Assembly (NCBI RefSeq): GCF_000452705.1 | Contig: NZ_CP007014.1 | Span: 186,001 to 250,000, forward strand | Length of the DNA: 64,000 nt | DNA from: Pseudomonas syringae CC1557 | GTDB taxonomy: Bacteria > Pseudomonadota > Gammaproteobacteria > Pseudomonadales > Pseudomonadaceae | Direction: 5' to 3' | Shown: positions 36,882-48,121 of the stretch, in pieces | Layout of the letters: each line of letters opens with the position of its first letter | Numbering within the stretch: position 1 is the stretch's first letter | Notes under the pieces: generated by a model | Seen by the model: only the letters and a program-made list of their open reading frames with translations | Told to the model about the DNA's origin: nothing | Database searches by the model: none | Translations under genes and position numbers: made by a program

Positions 36882-38513
36882 ATGAGAAACCTGAAAGTAT
36901 CGTTACGCGCAACAATCAGCTTTATGTTTATCGCCTTGTTACTGGTTGCCCTGGGTGGTATTTCCGTTTGGAAAATGGGAGAAATTCGCGAGACGGCCCG
37001 AGACCTTGAAGACGACGCACTGGCCAGCGTGGTGGTGGCCGACCGGATCAATGCCTCAATGTTGCGCCTGAGGCTGGAAGTCCGCAGAATGCTGTCCCAG
37101 ACCAATCCGCAAGACATGGCCACGACGACCAGTACGATAGCCACGCTTAGCGATGAATTAAAGAAACAAATCAAGCTCTATGTTCCTTTTGTTACGGGCG
37201 AAGATGCGAACCCAAAAGAAGTGCAACTGTTCGCGGTCGTCTCTGATAACGCCGACAAAATGCTGGCTGCATTTGACGGAGTGACCTCACTTATTCGGCA
37301 AAATGCGCCGACTGAAGCTCTGGCCTATCTAAGTGCCAATGTGACCCCTGTTACCCGTCTTCTTGACGGCGCCGTGACTGGACTTGTTCAACTTAATATT
37401 GACGAGGCCGCGAACTCAGGAAAAGAATCCGAGGATTCGTACCAAAGTGGTCTGAAGTTTGTGATTTTCATTATTGTGGCTGCGACGCTGGCGACGATTG
37501 TACTGGCCGTGCTGTTTACCAAAAGTATCGTTACACCGTTGCGCGACATGCTGCGTGTCAACGACACCATCGCCAAAGGTGATCTGCGCAGCGTGATTAC
37601 TGTCACGGGCAAAGACGAATTTTCCGACCTGATGCGTTCTACCCAGGTGATGCAAAACAATCTGCGCGATACGATCAAGCTGATCGGCGATTCATCCACT
37701 CAGCTGGCGTCCGCTGCCGAGGAAATGAATGCCGTCACCGAAGAGTCCAGCAGAGGTTTGCTGCGCCAGAATAATGAAATCGATCAGGCAGCCACCGCAG
37801 TCAATCAAATGACCGCCGCGGTCGATGAAGTGGCGCGTAATGCTGCCGCTGCATCAGATGCTGCTAAAGCCTCTGATCAATCAACACGTACCGGCGCCGC
37901 GCGGGTAAGCAGCACGGTCAGCGCCATCGAGAAACTGAGTAATACGGTGCAGAGCACCAGTGTCGATGTAGAGCGTCTGGCAGTGCAGTCCAAGGACATC
38001 AGCAAGGTGCTGGAAGTCATTCGCACGATTGCGGAGCAAACCAACCTTCTGGCATTAAATGCTGCAATCGAAGCGGCGCGGGCCGGTGAGCAGGGGCGTG
38101 GTTTTGCAGTGGTGGCCGATGAAGTGAGAGCTTTGGCACATCGCACCCAGACCTCGACTCAGGAAATCGAGAAAATGATCGGCGACATACTCACGGGTAC
38201 TGCGCAGGCCACCAAGGCCATGAGTGAAAGTTGCGAGCAGGCCGATGGCACCCTCACTATCGCTCATGAAGCAGGTGCCGCGTTGACTCTGATCGCGAAA
38301 GCAATCAATGAAATCAACGAAATGAACATGATGATTGCTACTGCGTCGGAACAGCAGGCGCAGGTTGCCCGTTCGGTCGACGGCAACCTCATGAGTATTC
38401 GCGATCTTTCCATCCAGAGCGCAGCGGGCGCTCATCAGACGGCTGCAGCGAGTTCCGAGCTCTCACGTCTTGCTGTGGACATGCACAAACTGGTGGGAAG
38501 GTTCTCACTGTAG
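36882..38513 (+). CDS. transmembrane methyl-accepting chemotaxis protein
   Basis: A 543-residue chemoreceptor. Span 1 is at about residues 10-30, followed by a periplasmic helical-bundle sensor (4HB type, about 31-195), span 2 at about 196-218 ([20 protein letters not shown]), HAMP at about 219-272 and the MCP signalling domain, with its tip [20 protein letters not shown] near residues 388-407. The ATG at 36882 follows the sigma-28 promoter; a GTG two codons earlier is possible. The ligand is unknown, though 4HB receptors commonly sense amino or organic acids. There is no C-terminal CheR pentapeptide. Confidence 0.93.
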   Translation: MRNLKVSLRATISFMFIALLLVALGGISVWKMGEIRETARDLEDDALASVVVADRINASMLRLRLEVRRMLSQTNPQDMATTTSTIATLSDELKKQIKLYVPFVTGEDANPKEVQLFAVVSDNADKMLAAFDGVTSLIRQNAPTEALAYLSANVTPVTRLLDGAVTGLVQLNIDEAANSGKESEDSYQSGLKFVIFIIVAATLATIVLAVLFTKSIVTPLRDMLRVNDTIAKGDLRSVITVTGKDEFSDLMRSTQVMQNNLRDTIKLIGDSSTQLASAAEEMNAVTEESSRGLLRQNNEIDQAATAVNQMTAAVDEVARNAAAASDAAKASDQSTRTGAARVSSTVSAIEKLSNTVQSTSVDVERLAVQSKDISKVLEVIRTIAEQTNLLALNAAIEAARAGEQGRGFAVVADEVRALAHRTQTSTQEIEKMIGDILTGTAQATKAMSESCEQADGTLTIAHEAGAALTLIAKAINEINEMNMMIATASEQQAQVARSVDGNLMSIRDLSIQSAAGAHQTAAASSELSRLAVDMHKLVGRFSL

Positions 38514-38693
38514 GGTCAGCGTTAGCCAATTCTTCGGCCTTCCAGGTAATCACTCTGGCCGAGCCAGCGCTGGCGACTTTGGCGCTGGTCATTGGTACCT
38601 GGCGTTGGCACGCGTTCAGCGTAAAGTGAGCCCGCGGCAGGCACTCCCCCCCACCGTTGTAGTGTGAGGAACGAGGGCAAATGCACCGGATGC

Positions 38694-38730
38694 AAAAACG
38701 CCGCAAAGCTCAAGGCTTGCGGCGTTTTTT
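38694..38730. terminator. bidirectional terminator between chemoreceptor and spuI
   Basis: A 13-bp stem AAAAACGCCGCAA (38694-38706) / TTGCGGCGTTTTT (38717-38729) with a 10-base loop and T/A ends on both sides. It lies 16 bases beyond the spuI stop. Confidence 0.92.
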
Positions 38731-38745
38731 GTTGCTCGGCCTTAA

Positions 38746-40122
38746 TCAGACCGTATGCAGATACCAGTTGTACTCAAGGTCGGAGATGGAGTGTTCGAAC
38801 TCCTCCAGCTCGCTCTCTTTACAGGCCACGAAGATATCGATGTATTTCGGATCGATGTACTTGGCCATGACCGGGTTGTCGTCCAACTCGCGAAGTGCGT
38901 CGCGCAGGTTGTTCGGCAGGCTTTGTTCGTGCTGTTCGTACGAGTTGCCTTCCACTGGGGCGCCTGGCTCGATCTTGTTGACCAGGCCGTGATGCACGCC
39001 CGCCAGCACCGAAGCCATCACCAGATACGGGTTGGCATCGGCACCGGCAACGCGGTGTTCGATACGCACGGCATCAGCCGAACCCGTGGGTACACGAACC
39101 GCGACCGTACGATTGTCCAGGCCCCAGGTGGGTGAGTTCGGCACATAGAACTGCGCACCGAACCGGCGGTACGAGTTGACGTTCGGGCACAGGAACGCCA
39201 TTTGCGCCGGCAGGGTCTCGAGCACACCGCCGATTGCGTGACGCAATGCGGCGTTCTGCTCGGGATCCTCGCTGGTGAAGATGTTCTTGCCATCGCGATC
39301 CAGAATCGAGATGTGGACGTGCAAACCGTTCCCTGCCTGACCCGGATAAGGCTTGGCCATGAAGGTGGTGTCCATTTCATGGTCGTAGGCGATGTTCTTG
39401 ATCAGGCGCTTGAGCAGCACAGCGTAATCGCACGCCTTGATCGCATCGGCGACGTGGTGCAGGTTCACTTCGAACTGGGCCGGGGCGCTTTCCTTGACGA
39501 TGGCGTCGGCAGGAATGCCTTGCTCCTTCGCACCTTCGAGAATGTCCTGTAGACAATCGACGTACTCGTCGAGATCGTCGATCAGGTAGACCTGTGTCGA
39601 GTGCGGGCGCTTGCCCGAGATCGGCGAGCGCGGTGGCTGCGGACGACCGTTTACGTTCTCCTGATCGATCAGGTAGAACTCCAGCTCGAACGCGGCGCAG
39701 ATGGTCAGGCCCATTTCATCGAATTTGGCGACTACCTGACGCAGTACCTCACGCGGGTCGGCAAAAAACGGATCGCCTTCGAGTTCGTGCATGGTCATCA
39801 GCAATTGCGCGGTAGGGCGCTTTTGCCAAGGTTCGTTGCACAGGGTGTCGGGGATGGGGTAACAGATTCGGTCAGCATCACCGATGTCCAGGCCCAGGCC
39901 GGTGCTTTCCACCGTGGAGCCATTGATATCCAGAGCAAATAAAGAGGCAGGCAGGTTGATGCCCTTCTCGTAAACCTTATGGAGGCTGGTGCGTTCAATG
40001 CGTTTGCCACGCACCACACCATTCATATCTGCAATCAGAAGGTCAACGTACAGAACCTCAGGATGTTCCTTAAGGAACGCGTTCGCTTCGTTAAGCTGAA
40101 CGGCACGCGGGGGTACCGACAT
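38746..40122 (-). CDS. spuI: glutamate-polyamine ligase (glutamine synthetase family)
   Basis: A 458-residue member of the glutamine synthetase superfamily of the PuuA/SpuI type, which joins glutamate to putrescine or related amines using ATP in the gamma-glutamylation route. Seen are the metal/active-site words ELEFYLID, NGLHVHISI and HRVAGADANPYL. It lacks the adenylylation region of GlnA. It diverges from spuB, with 593 bases between. The start has AAAGGTG at 8 bases. Confidence 0.92.
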   Translation of the reverse strand: MSVPPRAVQLNEANAFLKEHPEVLYVDLLIADMNGVVRGKRIERTSLHKVYEKGINLPASLFALDINGSTVESTGLGLDIGDADRICYPIPDTLCNEPWQKRPTAQLLMTMHELEGDPFFADPREVLRQVVAKFDEMGLTICAAFELEFYLIDQENVNGRPQPPRSPISGKRPHSTQVYLIDDLDEYVDCLQDILEGAKEQGIPADAIVKESAPAQFEVNLHHVADAIKACDYAVLLKRLIKNIAYDHEMDTTFMAKPYPGQAGNGLHVHISILDRDGKNIFTSEDPEQNAALRHAIGGVLETLPAQMAFLCPNVNSYRRFGAQFYVPNSPTWGLDNRTVAVRVPTGSADAVRIEHRVAGADANPYLVMASVLAGVHHGLVNKIEPGAPVEGNSYEQHEQSLPNNLRDALRELDDNPVMAKYIDPKYIDIFVACKESELEEFEHSISDLEYNWYLHTV

Positions 40123-40715
40123 GATGCAACACCTTTGTTGTTAAAAATATCAATCATCAATGATTGCGGATCTCAGTCAATCCGAAAGCCATGATGAAGT
40201 CAATAGAGCCTTTTTTGCCCTAAAACTGCGCCATTTGGCCTTTTTTGCTGCTATTTAGGGCGTTTTATCGTGTTTTTGGCCGGCGTTAAATACCAGCCAC
40301 AGCAGCCTGTCTTCTATCGTTAACGGGCTGTTGTATAAAAAAATGAACGAGGCTAAGCTCGATCGCAACCCATGGCGCAACAACAGCGGGTGTTCGATGC
40401 TTCACCGTCCGCCGACCGGCACGCAGATATCCAGCCCGCACAGCGCTCATCATGCCTGTGATATCAGTGGTCGTGGTGTTTTGACGCACATTGCGCCAAC
40501 TTCCGAGCGGCCTTCCGGGCTTACCTGCTCTACTCTCAATACCGGACACTACCACTATAACGGCCACGTCGGTGTGACGGTGACTGCCTGGTATTGCGCC
40601 CCGGCAAGTGCCACCTTACCCCTAATCGGCTTCTGCCGAAACGAGTTGCACACCATGACGCCGATGCGTCTAGAACGCCTGATCGCGATCAGGACATGAA
40701 AACCCTGAGGTATTT
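40123..40715. other. 593-base divergent promoter region spuI / spuB
   Basis: No credible gene is seen; an open frame at 40331-40699 has no ribosome-binding site and an unlikely composition. P. aeruginosa has spuA here in the same block, between spuI and spuB; it is absent. A 7-2-7 perfect palindrome lies near spuI (40151-40166). Confidence 0.6.
40151..40166. promoter_or_regulatory. palindrome upstream of spuI, possible operator
   Basis: CAATCAT (40151-40157), CA, ATGATTG (40160-40166): a perfect inverted repeat with a 2-base spacer, 29 bases upstream of the spuI start. It could bind a polyamine-responsive repressor such as PauR, but I cannot confirm the motif. Confidence 0.45.
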
Positions 40716-42074
40716 ATGAGTACCAACCTCGACCAGCTCACCGATTGGTTGAAAGAACACAAGATTACCGAAGTCGAATGCATGATGTCCGACCTCACCG
40801 GAATCACGCGTGGCAAGATCTCGCCGACCAACAAATTCATTGCTGAAAAAGGTATGCGTCTACCGGAAAGCGTTTTGTTGCAAACGGTTACCGGCGACTA
40901 CGTGGAAGACGAGATCTACTACGAGTTGCTGGACCCGGCGGACATCGACATGATCTGCCGCCCCGATCAGAACGCGGTGTACCTGGTGCCCTGGGCCGTC
41001 GAGCCCACCGCACAGGTGATCCACGACACCTACGACAAGCACGGCAACCCCATCGAGCTGTCGCCGCGCAACGTATTGAAGAAGGTTCTCAAACTCTACG
41101 CCGATCAGGGCTGGCAGCCCATCGTGGCGCCGGAGATGGAGTTTTACCTGACCAAGCGCAGCGACGACCCGGATTACCCGCTACAGCCGCCAATTGGTCG
41201 TTCCGGGCGTCCGGAGACCGGACGTCAGTCGTTCTCGATCGAGGCCGCCAACGAATTCGATCCGCTGTTCGAAGACGTTTATGACTGGTGCGAACTGCAG
41301 AATCTGGATCTCGACACGCTGATCCATGAAGACGGTACGGCGCAGATGGAAATCAACTTCCGTCATGGCGACGCCCTGTCGCTGGCGGATCAGATTCTGG
41401 TGTTCAAGCGCACCATGCGTGAAGCCGCGCTCAAGCACAACGTTGCGGCGACCTTTATGGCCAAGCCGATGACCGGTGAGCCGGGCAGCGCCATGCACTT
41501 GCACCAGAGCATCATCGACATCGAGACCGGCAAGAACATCTTCTCCAATGAAGACGGGACCATGAGCGAGCTGTTTCTCAACCACGTCGGCGGTTTGCAG
41601 AAATTCATTCCCGAGCTGTTGCCGCTGTTCGCCCCCAACGTCAACTCGTTCCGGCGCTTTTTGCCGGACACCTCGGCACCTGTGAACGTTGAGTGGGGCG
41701 AAGAAAATCGTACCGTTGGCCTGCGCGTGCCGGATGCCGGGCCGCAGAACCGGCGTGTGGAGAACCGCCTGCCGGGTGCCGATGCCAACCCGTATCTGGC
41801 CATTGCCGCCAGCCTGCTGTGTGGCTTCATCGGCATGGTCGAAGGCATCAACCCGAGTGCACCGGTGGTGGGGCGCGGTTATGAGCGTCGTAACCTGCGC
41901 CTGCCGCTGACCATCGAAGATGCGCTGGAACGCATGGAAAACAGCAAGACCATCGAGAAGTACCTGGGCAAGAAATTCATCATCGGTTACGTCGCGGTCA
42001 AGCGCGCCGAGCATGAGAACTTCAAGCGCGTGATCAGCTCGTGGGAGCGGGAATTCCTGCTCTTTGCTGTCTGA
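40716..42074 (+). CDS. spuB: glutamate-polyamine ligase paralog (glutamine synthetase family)
   Basis: A 452-residue paralog of SpuI, in the same PuuA-like branch. Motifs are MEFYLTKRS, GSAMHLHQSI and NRLPGADANPYL. It likely glutamylates another polyamine or the same one with different affinity. Its ribosome-binding site is CTGAGG. It leads the spuBCDEFGH cluster. The gap after it holds a 13-bp hairpin. Confidence 0.92.
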   Translation: MSTNLDQLTDWLKEHKITEVECMMSDLTGITRGKISPTNKFIAEKGMRLPESVLLQTVTGDYVEDEIYYELLDPADIDMICRPDQNAVYLVPWAVEPTAQVIHDTYDKHGNPIELSPRNVLKKVLKLYADQGWQPIVAPEMEFYLTKRSDDPDYPLQPPIGRSGRPETGRQSFSIEAANEFDPLFEDVYDWCELQNLDLDTLIHEDGTAQMEINFRHGDALSLADQILVFKRTMREAALKHNVAATFMAKPMTGEPGSAMHLHQSIIDIETGKNIFSNEDGTMSELFLNHVGGLQKFIPELLPLFAPNVNSFRRFLPDTSAPVNVEWGEENRTVGLRVPDAGPQNRRVENRLPGADANPYLAIAASLLCGFIGMVEGINPSAPVVGRGYERRNLRLPLTIEDALERMENSKTIEKYLGKKFIIGYVAVKRAEHENFKRVISSWEREFLLFAV

Positions 42075-42079
42075 TCCCG

Positions 42080-42113
42080 CAGAGCGCCGCGCCGGTTGAT
42101 GCGCGGCGCTCTG
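42080..42113 (+). other. 13-bp hairpin between spuB and spuC
   Basis: CAGAGCGCCGCGC (42080-42092) and GCGCGGCGCTCTG (42101-42113) pair perfectly around an 8-base loop, just after the spuB stop. There is no U-tract, so full termination is not expected; mRNA protection or partial attenuation is more likely. Confidence 0.75.
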
Positions 42114-42142
42114 ATAACTGACCTGATCATAGGAGGTGCTGC

Positions 42143-43510
42143 ATGAGTGCCAATAACAACCCGCAAACCCTCGAATGGCAGGCCCTGAGCAGCGAGCATC
42201 ACCTGGCACCGTTCAGCGACTACAAACAATTGAAAGAAAAAGGCCCGCGCATCATCACTCGCGCCGAGGGCGTTTATCTGTGGGACAGCGAGGGCCACAA
42301 AATCCTCGATGGCATGTCCGGTCTGTGGTGTGTGGCGATTGGTTATGGCCGCGAAGAACTGGCCGATGCGGCCAGCAAACAGATGCGCGAACTGCCGTAT
42401 TACAACCTGTTCTTCCAGACCGCCCACCCGCCGGTGCTGGAGCTGGCCAAAGCCATTTCCGAGATATCTCCCGAGGGCATGAACCACGTGTTCTTTACCG
42501 GTTCGGGCTCGGAAGGCAATGACACCATGCTGCGCATGGTGCGTCATTATTGGGCCCTGAAAGGCCAGCCGAACAAGAAAACCATCATCAGCCGCGTCAA
42601 CGGCTATCACGGCTCCACTGTCGCCGGTGCCAGCCTGGGCGGCATGACGTATATGCACGAACAGGGCGACCTGCCGATTCCGGGCATTGTGCATATTGCG
42701 CAGCCCTACTGGTTCGGTGAAGGCGGCGACATGACGCCGGACGAATTCGGTGTTTGGGCTGCCGGGCAACTGGAAAAGAAAATTCTCGAACTGGGCGTCG
42801 AGAACGTCGGCGCATTTATCGCCGAGCCGATCCAGGGCGCAGGTGGCGTAATCATCCCACCGGATTCCTACTGGCCGAAGATCAAGGAGATCCTGTCGCG
42901 CTACGACATCCTGTTCGTTGCCGATGAGGTGATCTGTGGTTTCGGGCGCACCAGTGAGTGGTTCGGTAGCGATTTCTACGGCCTAAAACCGCACATGATG
43001 ACCATCGCCAAGGGGCTCACTTCCGGTTATGTACCGATGGGCGGCCTGCTGGTGCGTGATGAAATCGTCGCGGTGCTTAATGAGGGTGGCGATTTCAACC
43101 ATGGATTCACCTATTCGGGGCATCCGGTGGCAGCAGCGGTTGCGCTTGAGAATATTCGTATCCTGCGCGAAGAAAAGATCGTCGAACGGGTCAAGTCGGA
43201 AACGGCACCGTATTTGCAGAAGCGTTTGCGTGAACTGAACGATCATCCGCTGGTGGGTGAAATACGTGGCGTCGGGTTGCTGGGGGCCATCGAGCTGGTG
43301 AAAGACAAAGTCTCCCGCGAGCGCTACACCGACAAGGGCGCGGGCATGATCTGTCGAACCTTCTGCTTCGACAATGGCCTGATCATGCGGGCCGTTGGCG
43401 ATACGATGATCATTGCGCCGCCACTGGTGATCAGTTTTGCGGAAATCGATGAGTTGGTGGAGAAGGCGCGCAAGTGCCTGGACCTGACTCTGGCTGCATT
43501 GCAGGGCTGA
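42143..43510 (+). CDS. spuC: polyamine (putrescine)-pyruvate aminotransferase
   Basis: A 455-residue class III aminotransferase (omega-transaminase) that moves the amino group of putrescine or cadaverine to pyruvate. Seen are FFTGSGSEGNDT, VADEVICGFGR and the PLP lysine in IAKGLTSGY near residue 290. It has a near-perfect ribosome-binding site AGGAGGT. Its place between spuB and spuD matches P. aeruginosa. Length and motifs are complete. Confidence 0.94.
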   Translation: MSANNNPQTLEWQALSSEHHLAPFSDYKQLKEKGPRIITRAEGVYLWDSEGHKILDGMSGLWCVAIGYGREELADAASKQMRELPYYNLFFQTAHPPVLELAKAISEISPEGMNHVFFTGSGSEGNDTMLRMVRHYWALKGQPNKKTIISRVNGYHGSTVAGASLGGMTYMHEQGDLPIPGIVHIAQPYWFGEGGDMTPDEFGVWAAGQLEKKILELGVENVGAFIAEPIQGAGGVIIPPDSYWPKIKEILSRYDILFVADEVICGFGRTSEWFGSDFYGLKPHMMTIAKGLTSGYVPMGGLLVRDEIVAVLNEGGDFNHGFTYSGHPVAAAVALENIRILREEKIVERVKSETAPYLQKRLRELNDHPLVGEIRGVGLLGAIELVKDKVSRERYTDKGAGMICRTFCFDNGLIMRAVGDTMIIAPPLVISFAEIDELVEKARKCLDLTLAALQG

Positions 43511-43549
43511 ACCTGCTCGAAAGTGCGGGGATGTGCGTTGTTTAACAAG

Positions 43550-43570
43550 GGGCAGCTTGAAAGCCTGCCC
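43550..43570 (+). other. hairpin between spuC and spuD
   Basis: GGGCAGCT (43550-43557) can pair with AGCCTGCCC (43562-43570) with one bulged C. It lies 40 bases after the spuC stop and has no U-tract. Confidence 0.45.
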
Positions 43571-43641
43571 TGGAACTTGCCAGACTAATGGCTACAAGCC
43601 GCTAACCGACGGTCAGTGATAAAAATACAGTGGAGCTACGC

Positions 43642-44739
43642 ATGAAAAAATTTGGCAAGACCCTTCTCGCGCTGTCCCTGATGGGCGTTGTGGCTACCGC
43701 TGCGCAGGCCGATGACAAAGTGCTGCACGTCTACAACTGGTCCGATTACATCGCACCGGACACCGTTGCCAAATTCGAGAAGGAATCGGGCATCAAGGTG
43801 GTCTACGACGTTTTTGACAGCAACGAGACACTGGAAGCCAAATTGCTGGCCGGCAAGTCCGGCTATGACATCGTCGTGCCGTCCAACAACTTTCTCGCCA
43901 AGCAGATCAAGGCCGGTGTCTACCAGGAGTTGGACAAGTCCAAACTGCCGAACTGGAAGAATCTGAATGAATCGCTGCTCAAGGCCGTGTCGGTCAGCGA
44001 CCCGGAGAACAAGCACGCCTTCCCGTACATGTGGGGCTCCATCGGTATCGGCATCAATCCGGACAAGGTCAAGGCCGCGCTGGGTGCTGATGCGCCGGTC
44101 AACTCGTGGGATTTGCTGTTCAAGCCCGAGAACGCGGCCAAGCTGAAGTCGTGCGGCATCAGCTTCCTCGATTCGCCGACTGAAATGCTGCCGATTGCGC
44201 TGCATTACCTCGGCTATCCGACCGACTCGCAGGACAAGAAGCAGCTCGCCGAAGCTGAAGCGCTGTTCATGAAGATTCGTCCGTCAATTGGCTACTTCCA
44301 CTCGTCCAAGTACATCTCGGACCTGGCCAACGGCAACATCTGTGTAGCGGTTGGCTACTCGGGTGACATCTACCAGGCCAAGTCGCGCGCCGCAGAAGCC
44401 GGTGGCAAGGTCAAGGTGGCTTACAACATTCCGAAAGAAGGTGCCGGCAGCTTCTATGACATGGTCGCCATTCCCAAGGATGCCGAAAACGTCGAGGGTG
44501 CCTACAAGTTCATGACCTTCCTGATGAAGCCGGAAATCATGGCTGAAATCACCAACGCCGTGCGTTTCCCGAACGGTAACGCGGCGGCTACGGCGCTGGT
44601 CGACAAGGAAATCACCGGTGACCCTGGCGTTTATCCGCCTGCCGACGTCCAGGCCAAACTGTATGCCATCGCGGACTTGCCAGCGGCTACCCAGCGAATC
44701 ATGACCCGCAGCTGGACCAAGATAAAGTCAGGTAAATAA
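43642..44739 (+). CDS. spuD: polyamine ABC transporter binding protein (putrescine type)
   Basis: A 365-residue periplasmic binding protein of the PotF/SpuD type with a signal peptide ending at AAQA and polyamine-pocket words [23 protein letters not shown] and WTKIKSGK at the C-terminus. The ATG at 43642 is set by TGGAG. In P. aeruginosa SpuD prefers putrescine and SpuE spermidine. It is a close paralog of the next gene, from tandem duplication. Confidence 0.93.
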   Translation: MKKFGKTLLALSLMGVVATAAQADDKVLHVYNWSDYIAPDTVAKFEKESGIKVVYDVFDSNETLEAKLLAGKSGYDIVVPSNNFLAKQIKAGVYQELDKSKLPNWKNLNESLLKAVSVSDPENKHAFPYMWGSIGIGINPDKVKAALGADAPVNSWDLLFKPENAAKLKSCGISFLDSPTEMLPIALHYLGYPTDSQDKKQLAEAEALFMKIRPSIGYFHSSKYISDLANGNICVAVGYSGDIYQAKSRAAEAGGKVKVAYNIPKEGAGSFYDMVAIPKDAENVEGAYKFMTFLMKPEIMAEITNAVRFPNGNAAATALVDKEITGDPGVYPPADVQAKLYAIADLPAATQRIMTRSWTKIKSGK

Positions 44740-44757
44740 GCCTGTCATGAAACCTGT

Positions 44758-44790
44758 GGATGCTGCGTAACCTTCGGGCGCGCAGCATCC
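44758..44790 (+). other. 10-bp hairpin between spuD and spuE
   Basis: GGATGCTGCG (44758-44767) and CGCAGCATCC (44781-44790) pair perfectly around a 13-base loop, 18 bases after the spuD stop. No U-tract is present. Such hairpins behind binding-protein genes often protect the upstream mRNA and set higher binding-protein output. Confidence 0.7.
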
Positions 44791-44842
44791 AGCAGACAGG
44801 AATATTGCCTAAAACTTTGCTGGTTGGGCTCATAGGCGGTAA

Positions 44843-46006
<1,164 letters not shown>

Positions 46007-46015
46007 CTATTCAGC

Positions 46016-46036
46016 ACCCGGTCGTTTTGGCCGGGT
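46016..46036 (+). other. short hairpin between spuE and spuF
   Basis: ACCCGG (46016-46021) pairs with CCGGGT (46031-46036) around a 9-base loop. It is the fourth intercistronic hairpin in this transcript. Confidence 0.45.
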
Positions 46037-46061
46037 AGCCTACCTGTTGGGAGTTTCACCC

Positions 46062-47204
46062 ATGGCAGTTGCCTCCGGCGCCTACAAAAAAGCCATCGAA
46101 GGCGGTCAGCAACCCAAAGAGGTGCTGGTCCGGATCGATCGGGTCACCAAGAAGTTCGACGAGACGATTGCGGTGGACGACGTGTCCCTGCAGATCAACA
46201 AGGGTGAAATCTTCGCGCTGCTCGGCGGCTCGGGCTCCGGCAAATCGACGCTGTTACGCATGCTTGCGGGTTTTGAGCGTCCGACTGAGGGACGTATCTT
46301 CCTCGACGGCGTCGACATCACCGACATGCCGCCCTACGAACGTCCGATCAACATGATGTTCCAGTCCTATGCGCTGTTCCCGCACATGACCGTAGCCGAT
46401 AACATCGCTTTCGGCCTCAAGCAGGACAAACTGGGCAAGTCGGAAATCGATGCGCGCGTGGCCGAGATGCTCAAGCTGGTGCAGATGACCCAGTACGCCA
46501 AGCGCAAGCCGCATCAGCTTTCTGGTGGACAGCGTCAGCGCGTGGCCCTGGCCCGTTCGCTGGCCAAAAAGCCCAAGCTGTTGCTGCTCGACGAGCCGAT
46601 GGGCGCGCTGGACAAGAAACTGCGTTCGCAGATGCAGCTGGAACTGGTGGAAATCATCGAACGTGTTGGTGTGACCTGCGTGATGGTGACCCACGATCAG
46701 GAAGAGGCCATGACCATGGCCGAGCGTATCGCGATCATGCACCTGGGCTGGATCGCGCAGATCGGCAGCCCGATCGACATCTATGAAACCCCGACCAGTC
46801 GTCTGGTCTGCGAATTCATCGGCAGCGTCAATCTGTTCGAAGGTGAAGTGATCGAGGACATGGAAGGCCATGCACTGATCAGCAGTCCTGAGCTGGAGCG
46901 CAATATTTATGTCGGCCACGGCGTCAGTACTTCGGTGGAAGACAAGCACATCACTTACGCACTGCGCCCGGAAAAGCTGCTGATCACGACAGAACAGCCG
47001 GGTTTCGAATACAACTGGTCACGCGGCAAGGTCCACGATATCGCCTATCTGGGCGGCCACTCGGTGTTCTACGTCGAGCTGCCGGGCGGCAAGCTGGTAC
47101 AGTCGTTCGTTGCCAACGCCGAGCGTCAGGGTGCGCGGCCTACCTGGGGCGATGAAGTCTACGTCTGGTGGGAAGACGACAGCGGCGTGGTACTGCGCTC
47201 ATGA
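46062..47204 (+). CDS. spuF: polyamine ABC transporter, ATP-binding protein
   Basis: A 380-residue PotA/PotG-type ATPase. Walker A GGSGSGKST, Q-loop FQSYALFPHMT, signature LSGGQRQRVALARSL, Walker B LLLDEPMGALD, H-loop THDQEEA, then a C-terminal TOBE regulatory domain. The ATG at 46062 has TTGGGAG upstream. It energises uptake through SpuG and SpuH. Its stop overlaps the spuG start. Confidence 0.94.
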   Translation: MAVASGAYKKAIEGGQQPKEVLVRIDRVTKKFDETIAVDDVSLQINKGEIFALLGGSGSGKSTLLRMLAGFERPTEGRIFLDGVDITDMPPYERPINMMFQSYALFPHMTVADNIAFGLKQDKLGKSEIDARVAEMLKLVQMTQYAKRKPHQLSGGQRQRVALARSLAKKPKLLLLDEPMGALDKKLRSQMQLELVEIIERVGVTCVMVTHDQEEAMTMAERIAIMHLGWIAQIGSPIDIYETPTSRLVCEFIGSVNLFEGEVIEDMEGHALISSPELERNIYVGHGVSTSVEDKHITYALRPEKLLITTEQPGFEYNWSRGKVHDIAYLGGHSVFYVELPGGKLVQSFVANAERQGARPTWGDEVYVWWEDDSGVVLRS

Positions 47205-48121
47205 AAATACGCAAGATCAAGCGCGCTTTCGAGCGCATAACGCCCAACGGGCGGCAGATGGTCATCGGCGTGCCGTTCCTCTGGCTGTTCCTGTTCTTCG
47301 CCTTGCCGTTTTTGATTGTGCTCAAGATCAGCTTTGCCGAAGCCGACGTCGCGATCCCGCCGTATACCGAGATTTTCAGCTACGCCGATGAAAAGCTGCA
47401 GATGGCCCTCAATTTCGCCAACTACACCTTGCTCAGTGGCGATGACCTGTACGTTTCGGCGTACCTGGGCTCGCTGAAAATGGCCTTCATCAGCACCTTG
47501 CTGTGCCTGCTGATTGGCTATCCGATGGCCTACGCCATCGCCAGCGCCCGCAAGGACCTGCAAACCGTCCTGTTGCTGCTGATCATGATGCCGACCTGGA
47601 CAGCGATCCTGATCCGCGTTTACGCGTGGATGGGCATTCTCAGCAACAACGGACTGCTCAATGCCTTCCTCATGTGGCTGGGCCTGATCGACTCGCCGTT
47701 GCAGATCCTCAACACCAACCTGGCGGTGTACATCGGCGTGGTCTATTCCTACCTGCCGTTCATGATCCTGCCCCTGTACGCCAACCTTGTGAAGCATGAC
47801 ACCAGCCTGCTGGAGGCCGCGTCCGATCTGGGTTCAAGTACCTTCAACAGTTTCTGGAAAATCACCGTACCGCTGTCCAAGAACGGTGTGATAGCCGGCT
47901 GCATGCTGGTGTTCATTCCGGTGGTCGGCGAGTTCGTCATTCCAGAACTGCTCGGTGGCCCGGAAACCCTGATGATCGGCCGCGTGCTGTGGCAGGAATT
48001 CTTCAATAACCGTGACTGGCCCGTGGCTTCCGCGCTGGCGGTCATCATGCTGCTGGTGCTGATCGTGCCTATCATCCTGTTCAACCGCAGTCAGGCCAAA
48101 GAACTGGAGGGCAAGGCATGA
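47201..48121 (+). CDS. spuG: polyamine ABC transporter, permease 1
   Basis: A 306-residue PotH-type permease with about six spans and the coupling loop EAASDLGSSTFNSFWKITVPLS. It begins within the spuF stop (ATGA) and overlaps spuH by 4 bases, so the three membrane-complex genes are translated together. The start MKIRKIKRAFERITP is chosen for this overlap. Confidence 0.94.
   Translation: MKIRKIKRAFERITPNGRQMVIGVPFLWLFLFFALPFLIVLKISFAEADVAIPPYTEIFSYADEKLQMALNFANYTLLSGDDLYVSAYLGSLKMAFISTLLCLLIGYPMAYAIASARKDLQTVLLLLIMMPTWTAILIRVYAWMGILSNNGLLNAFLMWLGLIDSPLQILNTNLAVYIGVVYSYLPFMILPLYANLVKHDTSLLEAASDLGSSTFNSFWKITVPLSKNGVIAGCMLVFIPVVGEFVIPELLGGPETLMIGRVLWQEFFNNRDWPVASALAVIMLLVLIVPIILFNRSQAKELEGKA

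Noticed and set aside
40331..40699. 122-codon open frame in the spuI/spuB gap, considered as a replacement for spuA
   Set aside because: It has no ribosome-binding site, no resemblance to a class I amidotransferase and an irregular composition. It was treated as promoter DNA.
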